From an uncultured Spirochaetia bacterium (GTDB lineage Bacteria; Spirochaetota; Brachyspiria; Brachyspirales; Brachyspiraceae), in contig CAMRBQ010000008.1 of assembly GCA_947040495.1 (NCBI GenBank), positions 1 through 64,000 of the forward strand: a DNA stretch of 64,000 nt, given 5' to 3'. A program made the translations under genes and the position numbers. Numbering within the stretch: the first letter of the stretch is position 1; each line of letters opens with the position of its first letter. The notes under the pieces are model-generated. The model worked only from the letters and a program-made list of their open reading frames with translations. It had not been told where the DNA came from and ran no database searches. Below are positions 26,571-35,452 of this stretch, in pieces.

Positions 26571-26996
26571 ATGCGTTTACGTCTATATTTATTTATAATT
26601 TTACTAATATCAATGCTACTATTTAATTCATGCATAAAAGATAGATATTCTATGAGAAAGGATATGCTATTAGTATTTTATGGCAAGATGCATCATGCTC
26701 TGATAAAAGATAATAAAAAATGGTTTGAAAAAAACTTTTATGAAAACAAAGTAGAAAAAATAAATAAAGATATACTATTTAAAAATGATGATAGCTTGAA
26801 AAACTTTGTCATTAAAGATAGTAATAAAGAACATTCTATAACATTTAAATATAGCTCTGGTTTTGATAGCTTGTCTAGCCATTTAGGGGCAGCTGCTATA
26901 ATAATACGCAACAACAAATTTCCCGAAAAATATTATTATATAAGATTATTTTATGATGATAAACAAAAAAACTGGTTTATAGACGAGATTCTTTAA
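26571..26996 (+). CDS. Predicted lipoprotein
   Basis: A 141-residue protein with a hydrophobic N-terminus (RLYLFIILLISMLLF) and lipobox FNSC around residue 21, so it is likely a lipoprotein. It resembles the preceding lipoprotein in size and in having a charged N-terminal helix after the cysteine, and the two may be old paralogues. Function unknown. It ends 25 bases before the convergent pncB gene. Confidence 0.6.
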   Translation: MRLRLYLFIILLISMLLFNSCIKDRYSMRKDMLLVFYGKMHHALIKDNKKWFEKNFYENKVEKINKDILFKNDDSLKNFVIKDSNKEHSITFKYSSGFDSLSSHLGAAAIIIRNNKFPEKYYYIRLFYDDKQKNWFIDEIL

Positions 26997-27021
26997 GCCC
27001 ACTATAATTATATTAAAAAAA

Positions 27022-28257
27022 TCACTTTATAGTCTTTTTTAAGTATTCTAAGAAATCATTGTCCACGCATATCTGCTTGCCAATATCATCAGATATTTTA
27101 GCAACAGGTCTATCATTAACCTGCTCAAGTTTTATAACAATATTAAGTGGATTTAGAATAGGCGAAAAATCATTTGTGAGATGAGTTCCAATACCAAAAG
27201 ATATTCTAGCCTTTTTATTAAATGTTTTATATATATTAAACGCCTTTTCAAAATCAAGACTATCACTATAAAGTAGCATTTTGGTTCTTGGGTCTATACG
27301 TAAATCTTTATAATGCTCTAATATTTTATGACCCCATACAATAGGATCGCCTGAATCATGGCGTACACCATCATATAACTTCGCAAAATAAAGATCAAAA
27401 TCATTTATAAACTTATCACTGCCTAGAGTATCTGTCAAAGCAATACCCAAATCTCCACGATATTCATTTACCCATGATTGAAGCATGTATTTTTGGCTCT
27501 CAGCAAGCTGCACCCCGGGTAAAGCCTGCCCTATTTGATAGTATTCATGGGCATTCGTACCAACAGAAAGTATATCATGTTTTTTGGCAAAGTAGACATT
27601 GCTTGTGCCCATAAAAATGCCGTCATCTATATTTTCATACAATATGCTAACAACTCTATCATGCCAAGTATGAGAAAAACGCCTTCTTGTACCAAAATCT
27701 GAAAACTTAAATCCAAAAAACTCTAAATCGCAATCTCCTACTTCTTTTTTCACATAGTCATTATAAAAATTATTTATGTTTTTTATTTTTTCTTTTAATT
27801 TATTTTCACCATGCTCATATATTTTTTCGATATCAACTTTAATATTTTTTATAGAATGCTTATAATATACCTCACTAACAATCGCAAGTATAGGTATTTC
27901 CCAAAGTATAGTTTGATACCAAGGACCTTCTATTTTTATAATAAGCTGCCCTTTATCAAATACTATATTTATATGCTCTAGCAGTGGTCTATATAATTTA
28001 AGGAATTCTATATAATCTTTTTTTATGAATCTTAAAGAAGCAATGTAGTTTAACTCATCTTCTGTAAATCTTAATTTACAAAAAGCATCTACATGATAAC
28101 AAAAATCATCATGCATTTCCATAGTCCAATCTAACACTTTTCTGCTTTTAAAAACATACTTAACCCATACATCAGAAAATTGTCTTAAAGCACATTGCTG
28201 CATTGTAAACTTATATAAGTCAGTATCGAGCAATGATGTTATAATTGCCTTGTTCAT
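27022..28257 (-). CDS. pncB: Nicotinate phosphoribosyltransferase
   Basis: About 411 residues of the PncB family. The N-terminal SLLDTDLYKFTMQQ, the phosphorylated-histidine neighbourhood FSDFGTRRRFSHTWHD (about 200-215), TDTLGSD and the RHDSGDP motif (about 310-317) are all visible. It converts nicotinate and PRPP to nicotinate mononucleotide in NAD salvage. The ATG at 28257 is preferred over the GTG at 28269, because AGGG lies about 13 bases before the former and only 1 base before the latter. The gene is monocistronic and divergent from the macrodomain gene. Confidence 0.92.
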   Translation of the reverse strand: MNKAIITSLLDTDLYKFTMQQCALRQFSDVWVKYVFKSRKVLDWTMEMHDDFCYHVDAFCKLRFTEDELNYIASLRFIKKDYIEFLKLYRPLLEHINIVFDKGQLIIKIEGPWYQTILWEIPILAIVSEVYYKHSIKNIKVDIEKIYEHGENKLKEKIKNINNFYNDYVKKEVGDCDLEFFGFKFSDFGTRRRFSHTWHDRVVSILYENIDDGIFMGTSNVYFAKKHDILSVGTNAHEYYQIGQALPGVQLAESQKYMLQSWVNEYRGDLGIALTDTLGSDKFINDFDLYFAKLYDGVRHDSGDPIVWGHKILEHYKDLRIDPRTKMLLYSDSLDFEKAFNIYKTFNKKARISFGIGTHLTNDFSPILNPLNIVIKLEQVNDRPVAKISDDIGKQICVDNDFLEYLKKTIK

Positions 28258-28467
28258 CACTATAATCACACCCTATAATTATAAAATTATATTGAAAGTA
28301 TAACAAGTAAAATTATTATAGCAAGTCAAATACAATATTTAATACTTTATTAATTAAAACTAAGCTCATATCCAAACTCATGTTGTATACTTTATATAGT
28401 TTTTTTTTATTAATCTTAAATTATACTTAGATTAATTAATTTATAGTTTAGCTATACTGGGGGCGAT

Positions 28468-29229
28468 GTGAACAATCAATTAGATTTATTAATTTCATAT
28501 TTATTAGAAGAAAGAAAAGAAACTATGATATTAAGCAAAAATGATGAAGAAAATTTTAAGCTATTTCGTACATTAATAAATATAAGAAAACCTATTCATA
28601 TGGAAGATAGTTTTTTGAAAATCCAAGATACATTTTTAAAAAATGAACTACAAAAAAAAGGTATTACAAAATTAGAAGACCTAGAGCCAATAGCCAAAAA
28701 TATATATCTTTGGCAAGGCGATATTACTACATTAGAGATTGATGCTATTGTAAACTCATCTGATGAAACGCTTTTAGGCTGTTTTTATCCTTGTCATGAT
28801 TGTGTAAATAATGCCATACATACATATGCGGGCATACAGCTACGCCTTAAATGTAAAAATATCATGGATAAGCAAGGACATCTTGAATCTGTGGGCGGTG
28901 CTAAGGTTACCAATTCTTATAATCTAGCATCAGAGTATATAATACATACTGTTGGGCCTAATATAGAAGATAAACTTTATGATGATGATATAGAAGAACT
29001 TAAAATATGCTATAAATCTTGCCTCAATATATCTAAAAATTATGAAATAAAAAATATCGCATTCCCATGTATAAGTACAGGAGACAGCCGTTTCCCAAAT
29101 ACAATAGCCTCTGAGATAGCTATAAAAGAAGTGCTCTCATTCCAAAAGAAAAATGATATAAATGTAGTATTTAATGTATTTAATAATGAAGACTATAAAA
29201 TATATTCTGATTTGCTACAATCTATATAA
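28468..29229 (+). CDS. Zinc-type macrodomain protein (protein-ADP-ribose hydrolase)
   Basis: A 253-residue protein. After a helical N-terminal region (1-75) comes a macrodomain beginning IYLWQGDITTLEIDAIVN. It has the zinc-type signature LLGCFYPCHDC (Cys105, His110, Cys112) and NAIHTYAGIQLRLKC, then FPCISTGDSRFP near the end. This is the class seen with SirTM ADP-ribosyltransferases, where it removes ADP-ribose from target proteins. The usual catalytic-loop NAAN is replaced by NSSD here. No SirTM or lipoate-ligase partner is present nearby. It has a GTG start after GGGGG. Confidence 0.88.
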   Translation: MNNQLDLLISYLLEERKETMILSKNDEENFKLFRTLINIRKPIHMEDSFLKIQDTFLKNELQKKGITKLEDLEPIAKNIYLWQGDITTLEIDAIVNSSDETLLGCFYPCHDCVNNAIHTYAGIQLRLKCKNIMDKQGHLESVGGAKVTNSYNLASEYIIHTVGPNIEDKLYDDDIEELKICYKSCLNISKNYEIKNIAFPCISTGDSRFPNTIASEIAIKEVLSFQKKNDINVVFNVFNNEDYKIYSDLLQSI

Positions 29230-29305
29230 AAAAATTTATACATTAATATAATTATAAAGATAAATCATTTGACAAAATATTTTTTTTAATATAAAAAATA
29301 GACAT

Positions 29306-30310
29306 ATGTTAATATTAGGTATAGACACTTCCTGCGATGATACATCTATCTCTATTGTAGAGAATGGCAAAAATGTAATTATATCATTACTAAGCTCGCA
29401 AACAGATATACATAAAAAATATAGCGGTGTAGTCCCAGAGCTTGCTGCAAGGGCACATCTTGAAATAATTTTATATTTAGTTGATGAAGCATTAAAGTCA
29501 TCAAGCCTATCCCTACGAAATATTGATGCCATCGCTGTCACAAATAGACCGGGTCTTATAGGCTCTCTACTTGTTGGTGTCGGGCTTGCTAAGGGATTAT
29601 CATTTGCTACACAAAAGCCTATCATACCAGTAGAGCATATAGCCTCTCATATATATTCTGTACATCTTACAAATGAATTAGCATTTCCATATATAGCACT
29701 TGTTGTATCAGGTGGTCATACAATTATAACAAAGGTTTTAGATAATGGTATATATGAAATAATTGGCACAACATTAGATGATGCTGTTGGCGAGGCTTAT
29801 GATAAAATAGCCAAACATTTAAATCTTGGTTATCCCGGTGGTCCTGTGATAGATAGACTTGCAAAGAATGGTGAGGATAATGCAATAGAATATCCTATAA
29901 TTTTATTATCTGCCGAAAATAAATATAATTTTTCATATAGTGGATTAAAGACAGCCGCTATATATCATACAGATAAATATATCAAAAAAGGCAAAATTGC
30001 TACAAATGAAAATATTGCCTTGGCATTTCAAAAAAGTGCTATAGAGCCTTTATATCAAAAGGTACTACTCTATTCAAAAGAATCTCATATAAATAAAGTA
30101 TCAATCTCCGGTGGTGTTGCTGCCAATAGTTATCTTAGAGAAAAATTTTCAAACTCATCAGATTTTGAATGCTGTATGCCAGAATTAAAATACACAACAG
30201 ATAATGCTGCAATGGTTGCAGGTCTTGGATACCATTTATTTGACAAGCATAAAACTTTTGATTATAGTTTTGATTGCTTTTCTCGTGTGCTAAAAAAATA
30301 TAAAAAGTAA
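29306..30310 (+). CDS. tsaD: tRNA N6-adenosine threonylcarbamoyltransferase TsaD
   Basis: A 334-residue protein of the Kae1/TsaD/Gcp family. It starts MLILGIDTSCDDTSISIVEN, carries the metal-binding pair His111 and His115 in VEHIASHIYSVH, nucleotide-binding segments VVSGGHT, KTAAIYH and SGGVAANSYLR, and the late Asp in YTTDNAAMVAGLG. It transfers the threonylcarbamoyl group to A37 of ANN-decoding tRNAs, and full length is preserved. No tsaB, tsaE or tsaC is nearby. Confidence 0.95.
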   Translation: MLILGIDTSCDDTSISIVENGKNVIISLLSSQTDIHKKYSGVVPELAARAHLEIILYLVDEALKSSSLSLRNIDAIAVTNRPGLIGSLLVGVGLAKGLSFATQKPIIPVEHIASHIYSVHLTNELAFPYIALVVSGGHTIITKVLDNGIYEIIGTTLDDAVGEAYDKIAKHLNLGYPGGPVIDRLAKNGEDNAIEYPIILLSAENKYNFSYSGLKTAAIYHTDKYIKKGKIATNENIALAFQKSAIEPLYQKVLLYSKESHINKVSISGGVAANSYLREKFSNSSDFECCMPELKYTTDNAAMVAGLGYHLFDKHKTFDYSFDCFSRVLKKYKK

Positions 30311-30357
30311 ACATATTATATTTTATATTTATTGCACAACATCTATCTTAGTAGCAA

Positions 30358-30386
30358 TTGTAAATTTATTGAATTAAGTCTATAAT
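30358..30386 (+). promoter_or_regulatory. Promoter of yajQ
   Basis: TTGTAA (30358-30363), a 17-base spacer and TATAAT (30381-30386), about 32 bases upstream of the yajQ start codon. A clear sigma-70 type layout. It probably also drives rpiB and the RadC-like gene downstream. Confidence 0.6.
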
Positions 30387-30418
30387 AAAAATAATAATTT
30401 TTAAGAGGTATTAAAAAA

Positions 30419-30916
30419 ATGGCAAAGGATTCATCATTTGATATTGTATCAGAAGTCGACATGCAAGTAATAGACGACTGTATCAATGTAACAAAAAAAG
30501 AAATATCAAATAGGTTTGACCTTAAATCTTTAGATATAGTATTAGATTTTAACAGAGAAGAAAAAACTATAACTATATCAACAACTGATGATTTTTCTCT
30601 AAGTCAAGTCAAAGAAGTTTTATTTCAAAAGATGATCAAAAGAGAACTTAGTATGAAATGTCTTACCGTAAAGAAAAAAGAACAGGCAACAGGCGGTACT
30701 GTAAGAGAAATCAATGATATAGTAAATGGAATAGACAAAGAACTTGCTAAAACTATAACAAAAGACATACGAAATATGAAACTAAGAGTTACAGCCTCTA
30801 TACAAGAAGAAAAGATACGAGTTGCTGGGTCAAAAAGAGATGACTTACAAGAAGTTATTAATATGATAAAAGAAAAAGACTATACCATCCCTTTACAATT
30901 TATAAATTATAGATAG
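30419..30916 (+). CDS. yajQ: YajQ family nucleotide-binding protein
   Basis: A 165-residue protein of the YajQ (UPF0234) family, with the typical start [28 protein letters not shown] and a C-terminal [15 protein letters not shown]...PLQFINYR. The family binds nucleotides, and in Xanthomonas a member binds cyclic di-GMP as a transcription co-regulator. The GAGG ribosome-binding site is 9 bases before the ATG. It is followed by rpiB. Confidence 0.92.
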   Translation: MAKDSSFDIVSEVDMQVIDDCINVTKKEISNRFDLKSLDIVLDFNREEKTITISTTDDFSLSQVKEVLFQKMIKRELSMKCLTVKKKEQATGGTVREINDIVNGIDKELAKTITKDIRNMKLRVTASIQEEKIRVAGSKRDDLQEVINMIKEKDYTIPLQFINYR

Positions 30917-30953
30917 TAATTAAATATTAATATAATACCTAAGGATATATAAT

Positions 30954-31382
30954 ATGACTATTGTACTAGGTGCTGACCATGGTGGTTTTCAATTAAAAGA
31001 AAAAGTAAAAGAACATCTTTCAAAAAATAATATTGATATTATTGATGTGGGTGCATACAACGAAGATAGCGTTGATTATCCTGATATAGCAATGCAACTG
31101 GCAAAGACATTTGAAGAAAAAAAATGTGATTATATATTTGCTTTTTGTGGAACAGGTATCGGTATATCAATAGCACTTAACAAAATAGAAAATATATATG
31201 CTGCTTTGATATATAATAAAGAAACAGCAATACTAGCAAAAGAGCATAATAATGCTAATGCCATAGTTATGGGTGGTAGACAATTATCTACAGAGACTGC
31301 CATAGAAATGGTGGATGCTTTTCTAGCAGCAAATGTACTAGACGAACAGCATGCTAGAAGACGGAAAAAGATTGGTTACTAA
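30954..31382 (+). CDS. rpiB: Ribose-5-phosphate isomerase B
   Basis: A 142-residue RpiB/LacA/LacB family enzyme. It starts MTIVLGADHGGFQLKEKVKE, with Asp8-His9 at the phosphate site and catalytic Cys65 in CGTGIGISIALNK. RpiB interconverts ribulose 5-phosphate and ribose 5-phosphate. An allose-6-phosphate or galactose-6-phosphate isomerase is the main alternative. The stop is two bases before the RadC-like gene, so they are cotranscribed. Confidence 0.92.
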   Translation: MTIVLGADHGGFQLKEKVKEHLSKNNIDIIDVGAYNEDSVDYPDIAMQLAKTFEEKKCDYIFAFCGTGIGISIALNKIENIYAALIYNKETAILAKEHNNANAIVMGGRQLSTETAIEMVDAFLAANVLDEQHARRRKKIGY

Positions 31383-31384
31383 TT

Positions 31385-32077
31385 ATGAATCATAATACAA
31401 GCAATACCAACAAAATGCCAATACTTGCTATTAGAAGCCTTGAGAATGAACGTATTAAAATTGAAAAAATAGAAGATTATTATAAAGCATTTTTACATCT
31501 CCTCAAAACCGAAGATACTATTTTGCATAACAAAGAACATTGTTGGATTATGGGTGTCGATGAATATGGATATTCTAATTGCATTTATATTGTAGCACTT
31601 GGTGGCTCTAATATGGTTGATGCCTCAGCGACTGATATTTTTCAGCTTGCTTTGATTAAGAGTTCCAAAAGTGTGATACTTGCTCATAATCATACGCATG
31701 ATGGTATATTAAACCCATCCGAAGAAGATATACTATTTACGAATAGGGTTTATCATATGGCAAGAATTATCGGGCTTGTTCTTCATGACCATATAATTTT
31801 TTCGAGCAAAAGCCTTGTAAGCGAAATCCCATTTTACTATAGTTTTCATGAAAAAAATATGATGGGATTTTTTGAACAAGATATTAGCTATAGAGCTGTT
31901 GAAGATGTTCGCCATATTTTGGATGCTGAAAAAGAAGATTATGCTGAAAGTCAAATTCTCAATTTAATAAAGGCGATGATTCTTAAAAATATTAATATAG
32001 ATGACATTGCTGAAATGACAAAACTTAGTAAAAAAAAGATAAAAAAAATAAAAGATAGTTTAACTAAGCCCCTTTAA
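31385..32077 (+). CDS. RadC-like JAMM-domain protein with a helix-turn-helix tail
   Basis: A 230-residue protein. The JAB/MPN+ metalloprotease-like core has a JAMM motif HNHTHDGILNPSEED (His101, His103, Ser112, Asp115), as in RadC. The usual N-terminal helix-hairpin-helix of RadC is missing and the spacing between the second His and the Ser is one residue longer than normal. The last 45 residues (about 188-230) look like an added helix-turn-helix (ILKNINIDDIAEMTKLSKK). The function of RadC-type proteins is not settled. The gene ends at the edge of the palindromic element 32079-32180. Confidence 0.75.
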   Translation: MNHNTSNTNKMPILAIRSLENERIKIEKIEDYYKAFLHLLKTEDTILHNKEHCWIMGVDEYGYSNCIYIVALGGSNMVDASATDIFQLALIKSSKSVILAHNHTHDGILNPSEEDILFTNRVYHMARIIGLVLHDHIIFSSKSLVSEIPFYYSFHEKNMMGFFEQDISYRAVEDVRHILDAEKEDYAESQILNLIKAMILKNINIDDIAEMTKLSKKKIKKIKDSLTKPL

Positions 32078-32078
32078 A

Positions 32079-32180
32079 CACTGACTTAAGTTGCACTATT
32101 TAATGCAATTTAAAATATAAATATATTTATGCATTAGACAAACTAATAATATATGCAACTAAAACCCACCGCGGTGGCTA
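32079..32180. repeat. Palindromic element between convergent radC-like and mraY genes
   Basis: The left end at 32079-32095 (CACTG-ACTTAAGTTGCA) is a shortened version of the 23-base arm seen at 52302-52324. An AT-rich core follows, with AAATATAAATATATTTA and ATTAGACAA. The right side holds TGCAACT (32154-32160) and the GC-rich palindrome CCACCGCGGTGG (32166-32177), then the TAG stop codon of mraY (minus strand, 32178-32180). One of three related elements in the window, all between convergent genes. Confidence 0.7.
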
Positions 32181-33326
32181 GCGTATCTTTAGGGAAGCAA
32201 GACTGATGATAGCGAGTATTATCCCCACTATATAAAATCTCACCACAACTTGAGTTTCTTTCCAGCCTTTCATTTCAAAATGATGATGAAGCGGTGACAT
32301 TAAAAAAACACGCTTTTTGAAAAGTTTGTATGAAGCAACTTGTATGATAACACTACCCGCCTCAGCCACATAAACACCCGCTATCAAAATAAGAAGCAAC
32401 TCATGTTTTAGAAATAAAGCAACTATACCAAGTACGCCGCCTAATGAAAGACTGCCCACATCGCCCATAAATACTTCAGCAGGATGTGCATTATACCAAA
32501 GAAATCCAAGTGAAGCTCCTATTAATGCCCCAAGAAAAACAGTCATCTCACCTGCATTATTAATATATGGAATTTTTAAATATGCTGATATAAATGAATG
32601 CCCTGATACATATGAAATTAAAGCCAATGCTATTGACATAATTATAAGAAGCCCTATCGCAAGACCGTCAAGGCCGTCAGCTAAATTTACAGCATTACTC
32701 ATACTTATAACAACAAACATAGCAAATGGTACATAAAGCAAATGTAGATTTATTGATAGCATCCCAAAAAAAGGTACAAATATATGCGATGTATCTATAC
32801 TACTAGCACGTACTCCTTCAAACATACCATTAGTAGCATTTGGTGTTAAGAGCATCATAAAAATTGAATTATCATAGGCATATAAATATATACCAACAAT
32901 ACCACCTATAATTGCTTGAATAAATATCTTATACCAACCATTCAATCCCTTTGTATTTTTTTTTACAACTTTTAAATAATCATCCAAAAAACCAACAATC
33001 CCCAAAGCAAGTAAAGATATTATTAGTAAAATTATTTTTGCGTCATCAAGTCTACCCCATAACAAAATACTAAACAAAATAGAAAATATTATAAAAACAC
33101 CACCCATTGTAGGTGTGCCTTGCTTTACACGATGAGTGGAAGGTCCATCATTTCTTATAATTTGCCCGAAGCTTAATTTCTTTAAAAATCTTATTACAAA
33201 AGGACCAATTAAAAGTGTTAGTATCAAAGCCGTACCAACAGCACCGGCCGTCCTAAATGTTATATATCTAAATATATTGAAAGCCGAAAAATATTCCCTT
33301 AATGGAAATAAAAAATAATATAACAT
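32178..33326 (-). CDS. mraY: Phospho-N-acetylmuramoyl-pentapeptide transferase MraY
   Basis: A 382-residue multi-pass membrane enzyme. The conserved SFGQIIRNDGPSTHRVKQGT, the Asp pair in FLDDYLKVVKKNTKGL (about 115-120) and NLADGLDGLAIG are present. The His-rich SPLHHHFEMKGWKE segment near 350 is also intact. It makes lipid I in peptidoglycan synthesis. The ATG at 33326 (MLYYFLFPL) follows AAAGGGA by 6-7 bases and is preferred over an upstream TTG. It is the last gene of a ThiD2-like/hisH/mraY run, outside any dcw cluster. Confidence 0.95.
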   Translation of the reverse strand: MLYYFLFPLREYFSAFNIFRYITFRTAGAVGTALILTLLIGPFVIRFLKKLSFGQIIRNDGPSTHRVKQGTPTMGGVFIIFSILFSILLWGRLDDAKIILLIISLLALGIVGFLDDYLKVVKKNTKGLNGWYKIFIQAIIGGIVGIYLYAYDNSIFMMLLTPNATNGMFEGVRASSIDTSHIFVPFFGMLSINLHLLYVPFAMFVVISMSNAVNLADGLDGLAIGLLIIMSIALALISYVSGHSFISAYLKIPYINNAGEMTVFLGALIGASLGFLWYNAHPAEVFMGDVGSLSLGGVLGIVALFLKHELLLILIAGVYVAEAGSVIIQVASYKLFKKRVFLMSPLHHHFEMKGWKETQVVVRFYIVGIILAIISLASLKIR

Positions 33327-33360
33327 TATAAATCCCTTTATTATCAAAAATAATATTTAA

Positions 33361-33969
33361 TTATAAACTACAAAAATTCTCTATAAATTTCAATCCAACA
33401 TTAGAGCTTTTTTCAGGATGAAATTGTACGCCATATACATTATCTTGATATACAGATGATGTAAAACCATAACCATAATCTGTAGTGCTTAGAATATATC
33501 TATCAGCAACATTTATATGATAGCTATGAACAAAATAAAACATACTATTATTTTCAATGCCCTTAAATAATGGACAGGTGCTATCGGTAACAGCAACATT
33601 ATTCCAACCAATATGTGGTATTTTCAAATTAATAGAACTATCAAATTTATTCACACTACTGCCTTTAATTATATCAAGCCCTTGATATTCCCCATCTTCA
33701 TAACTAATTGAAGCAAGTAGCTGCATCCCCAAACATATCCCAAGAATAGGCTTGTTTGTTGCTATTTCATTTTTTATAATCTCATCAAGATTATTTTTTT
33801 TTAACAACGCTATAGCATCACAAAATGCTCCAACACCAGGTAGTATTAAATGTGAGGCATTTTTTATATCGCTTTCATTGTTACTGACAATAACATCCTT
33901 ACCAATATATTTACAAGATTTTTCTACACTTCTTATATTGCCCACACCATAATCTACAATAACCACCAT
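33361..33969 (-). CDS. hisH: Imidazole glycerol phosphate synthase glutaminase subunit HisH
   Basis: A 202-residue class I glutamine amidotransferase. Catalytic Cys79 in ILGICLGMQLL and the dyad His184/Glu186 in GVQFHPEKSS are intact, and the N-terminal DYGVGNIRSVEK is typical of HisH. It supplies ammonia to HisF. No hisF or other his gene is in the window, so a separate his locus, or a HisH-HisF-like role in surface-sugar amidation, is possible. It sits 15 bases after the ThiD2-like gene and 34 bases before mraY. Confidence 0.88.
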   Translation of the reverse strand: MVVIVDYGVGNIRSVEKSCKYIGKDVIVSNNESDIKNASHLILPGVGAFCDAIALLKKNNLDEIIKNEIATNKPILGICLGMQLLASISYEDGEYQGLDIIKGSSVNKFDSSINLKIPHIGWNNVAVTDSTCPLFKGIENNSMFYFVHSYHINVADRYILSTTDYGYGFTSSVYQDNVYGVQFHPEKSSNVGLKFIENFCSL

Positions 33970-33984
33970 AAGACTATATTCCCT

Positions 33985-34413
33985 TTACTTGTTTTTAATC
34001 CCCTCACAATTGCTACCATTTATAATTAGAATAGTATTTTTTTCAAGTGTATAAAGATTAAAACGTATATATTTTGCCTTTTCGCTTTTATCTAATTGCC
34101 CTATTATCTTAAACGCTTCTTCTAATACCCTCGCAGCCTCTTGAGCCCTTAGGAAATTTGCTTTCACTATAGAATACATATCTACTCTAATATTTTCGCC
34201 ATCTACTACATTTTTAATACCAACATCGCTATCACTTTGCCGAGATTGCAACAAATCAATCTCTATCCCTGATAAAAAACACTCTATACTATGACGCATT
34301 TTTTTAAAATCATAAAACAACTGTGTATCATCATATTCAAAACGTAGAATATCTTCTAGTACACGGATCGCCTCTCGAAGTCTATTAATATTTGCATCTA
34401 TAGTACGGTACAT
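33985..34413 (-). CDS. ThiD2-like stand-alone domain protein
   Basis: A 142-residue helical protein. Its start YRTIDANINRLREAIRVLED matches the ThiD2 domain normally fused to the N-terminus of thiamine-phosphate synthase (ThiE) in some bacteria. It continues with KKMRHSIECF and FLRAQEAARVLEEAFK. ThiD2 has been proposed to act as hydroxymethylpyrimidine kinase. Here it stands alone, without ThiE. It heads a three-gene run with hisH and mraY that has no obvious common pathway. Confidence 0.6.
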   Translation of the reverse strand: MYRTIDANINRLREAIRVLEDILRFEYDDTQLFYDFKKMRHSIECFLSGIEIDLLQSRQSDSDVGIKNVVDGENIRVDMYSIVKANFLRAQEAARVLEEAFKIIGQLDKSEKAKYIRFNLYTLEKNTILIINGSNCEGIKNK

Positions 34414-34498
34414 AATTTTGACATTGTATATTAATTAATATAGAGTTGCAAGTTCTTTGAAAATTGTTATTGTTGAAAGATACTATAATATTTTTAAA

Positions 34499-35278
34499 TT
34501 ATTCACCAAGCTTAAAACCTATGCCAAGATTAAATCCAAATGTAGCCCATTCTGTTGTAAGAAATCTAAAGGGTTTTTCTGGAGAGAATTGAGCTTTCCT
34601 TAGTGGGTATAAGGTAGCATATACTTCGGGTAGAAGATAAACAAGATCACCTGTCTTAATAACACCGCCAAATGAAAAATATACCCCGAAAACAGACATA
34701 GATTTTTGAGGGACTTCTATATAATTAAGAGATTCGTCTACAGTATACTGTTTTCCAACACCATTAACAGCCAAACTAAAAGCAGGGCCTACCCCAAACC
34801 AAACAGGACCAACATAAAATTTGAAGAAAGGATTTATGTCTACATAATGCATAAGTGTTTTTTTACCACCAACTGATTCAACTATAGAATCATAAACATC
34901 TGGTTGTGTTTCATGTACACCTGCAAATACAACATTATATAAACTATATGTTAGATTAAGCTGTATACCAAAATTTCTAAAAAATGGCATCTCTAAAAGC
35001 AAGCCGCCTCTAAAAGATATCCCTTCTAAATATGTGACACCTAATGTAACACCAGCCTTTGGACCTAATTCGAAAAAAGACCTGTTCTTTTTTATTTTAT
35101 ATTGACTAGATTTTTCAGACTTTTCATTTCCTGAAATATTTGGATCTAATCTATCTTCAAAATCATTTGGATATGGTTTGACATAGCTATCTCTATCATA
35201 TATATAATCCTGTGCAAAAACAGTATTAGAAAGTATAAGAGATACAGAAAATATAAATATCAATGCCATTTTTTTCAT
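34499..35278 (-). CDS. Outer-membrane beta-barrel protein
   Basis: A 259-residue protein with a signal peptide (MKKMALIFIFSVSLILSNTVFA, cleavage near 22-23) and then a Lys/Asp-rich stretch. From about residue 65 there are alternating strands rich in Gly and aromatics (GPKAGVTLGVTYLEGISF, FFRNFGIQLNLTYSLYN, GFNLGIGFKL). It looks like a small outer-membrane barrel of the OmpA/porin-like type. The function is unknown. It stands as a single gene. Confidence 0.65.
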   Translation of the reverse strand: MKKMALIFIFSVSLILSNTVFAQDYIYDRDSYVKPYPNDFEDRLDPNISGNEKSEKSSQYKIKKNRSFFELGPKAGVTLGVTYLEGISFRGGLLLEMPFFRNFGIQLNLTYSLYNVVFAGVHETQPDVYDSIVESVGGKKTLMHYVDINPFFKFYVGPVWFGVGPAFSLAVNGVGKQYTVDESLNYIEVPQKSMSVFGVYFSFGGVIKTGDLVYLLPEVYATLYPLRKAQFSPEKPFRFLTTEWATFGFNLGIGFKLGE

Positions 35279-35452
35279 AAGTAAATATATCCAAATAAAT
35301 ACAAGTTCACTATTATAATCGGCTCTTTAATATATAATATGAAATTAAATCTATATAAATAATATATAATATAGATTATATTAAAATTACAAAAAAAAAC
35401 AACTTAATATTTATTTTCGCTATATCAACATTAAAATATAAGAACAATTACA

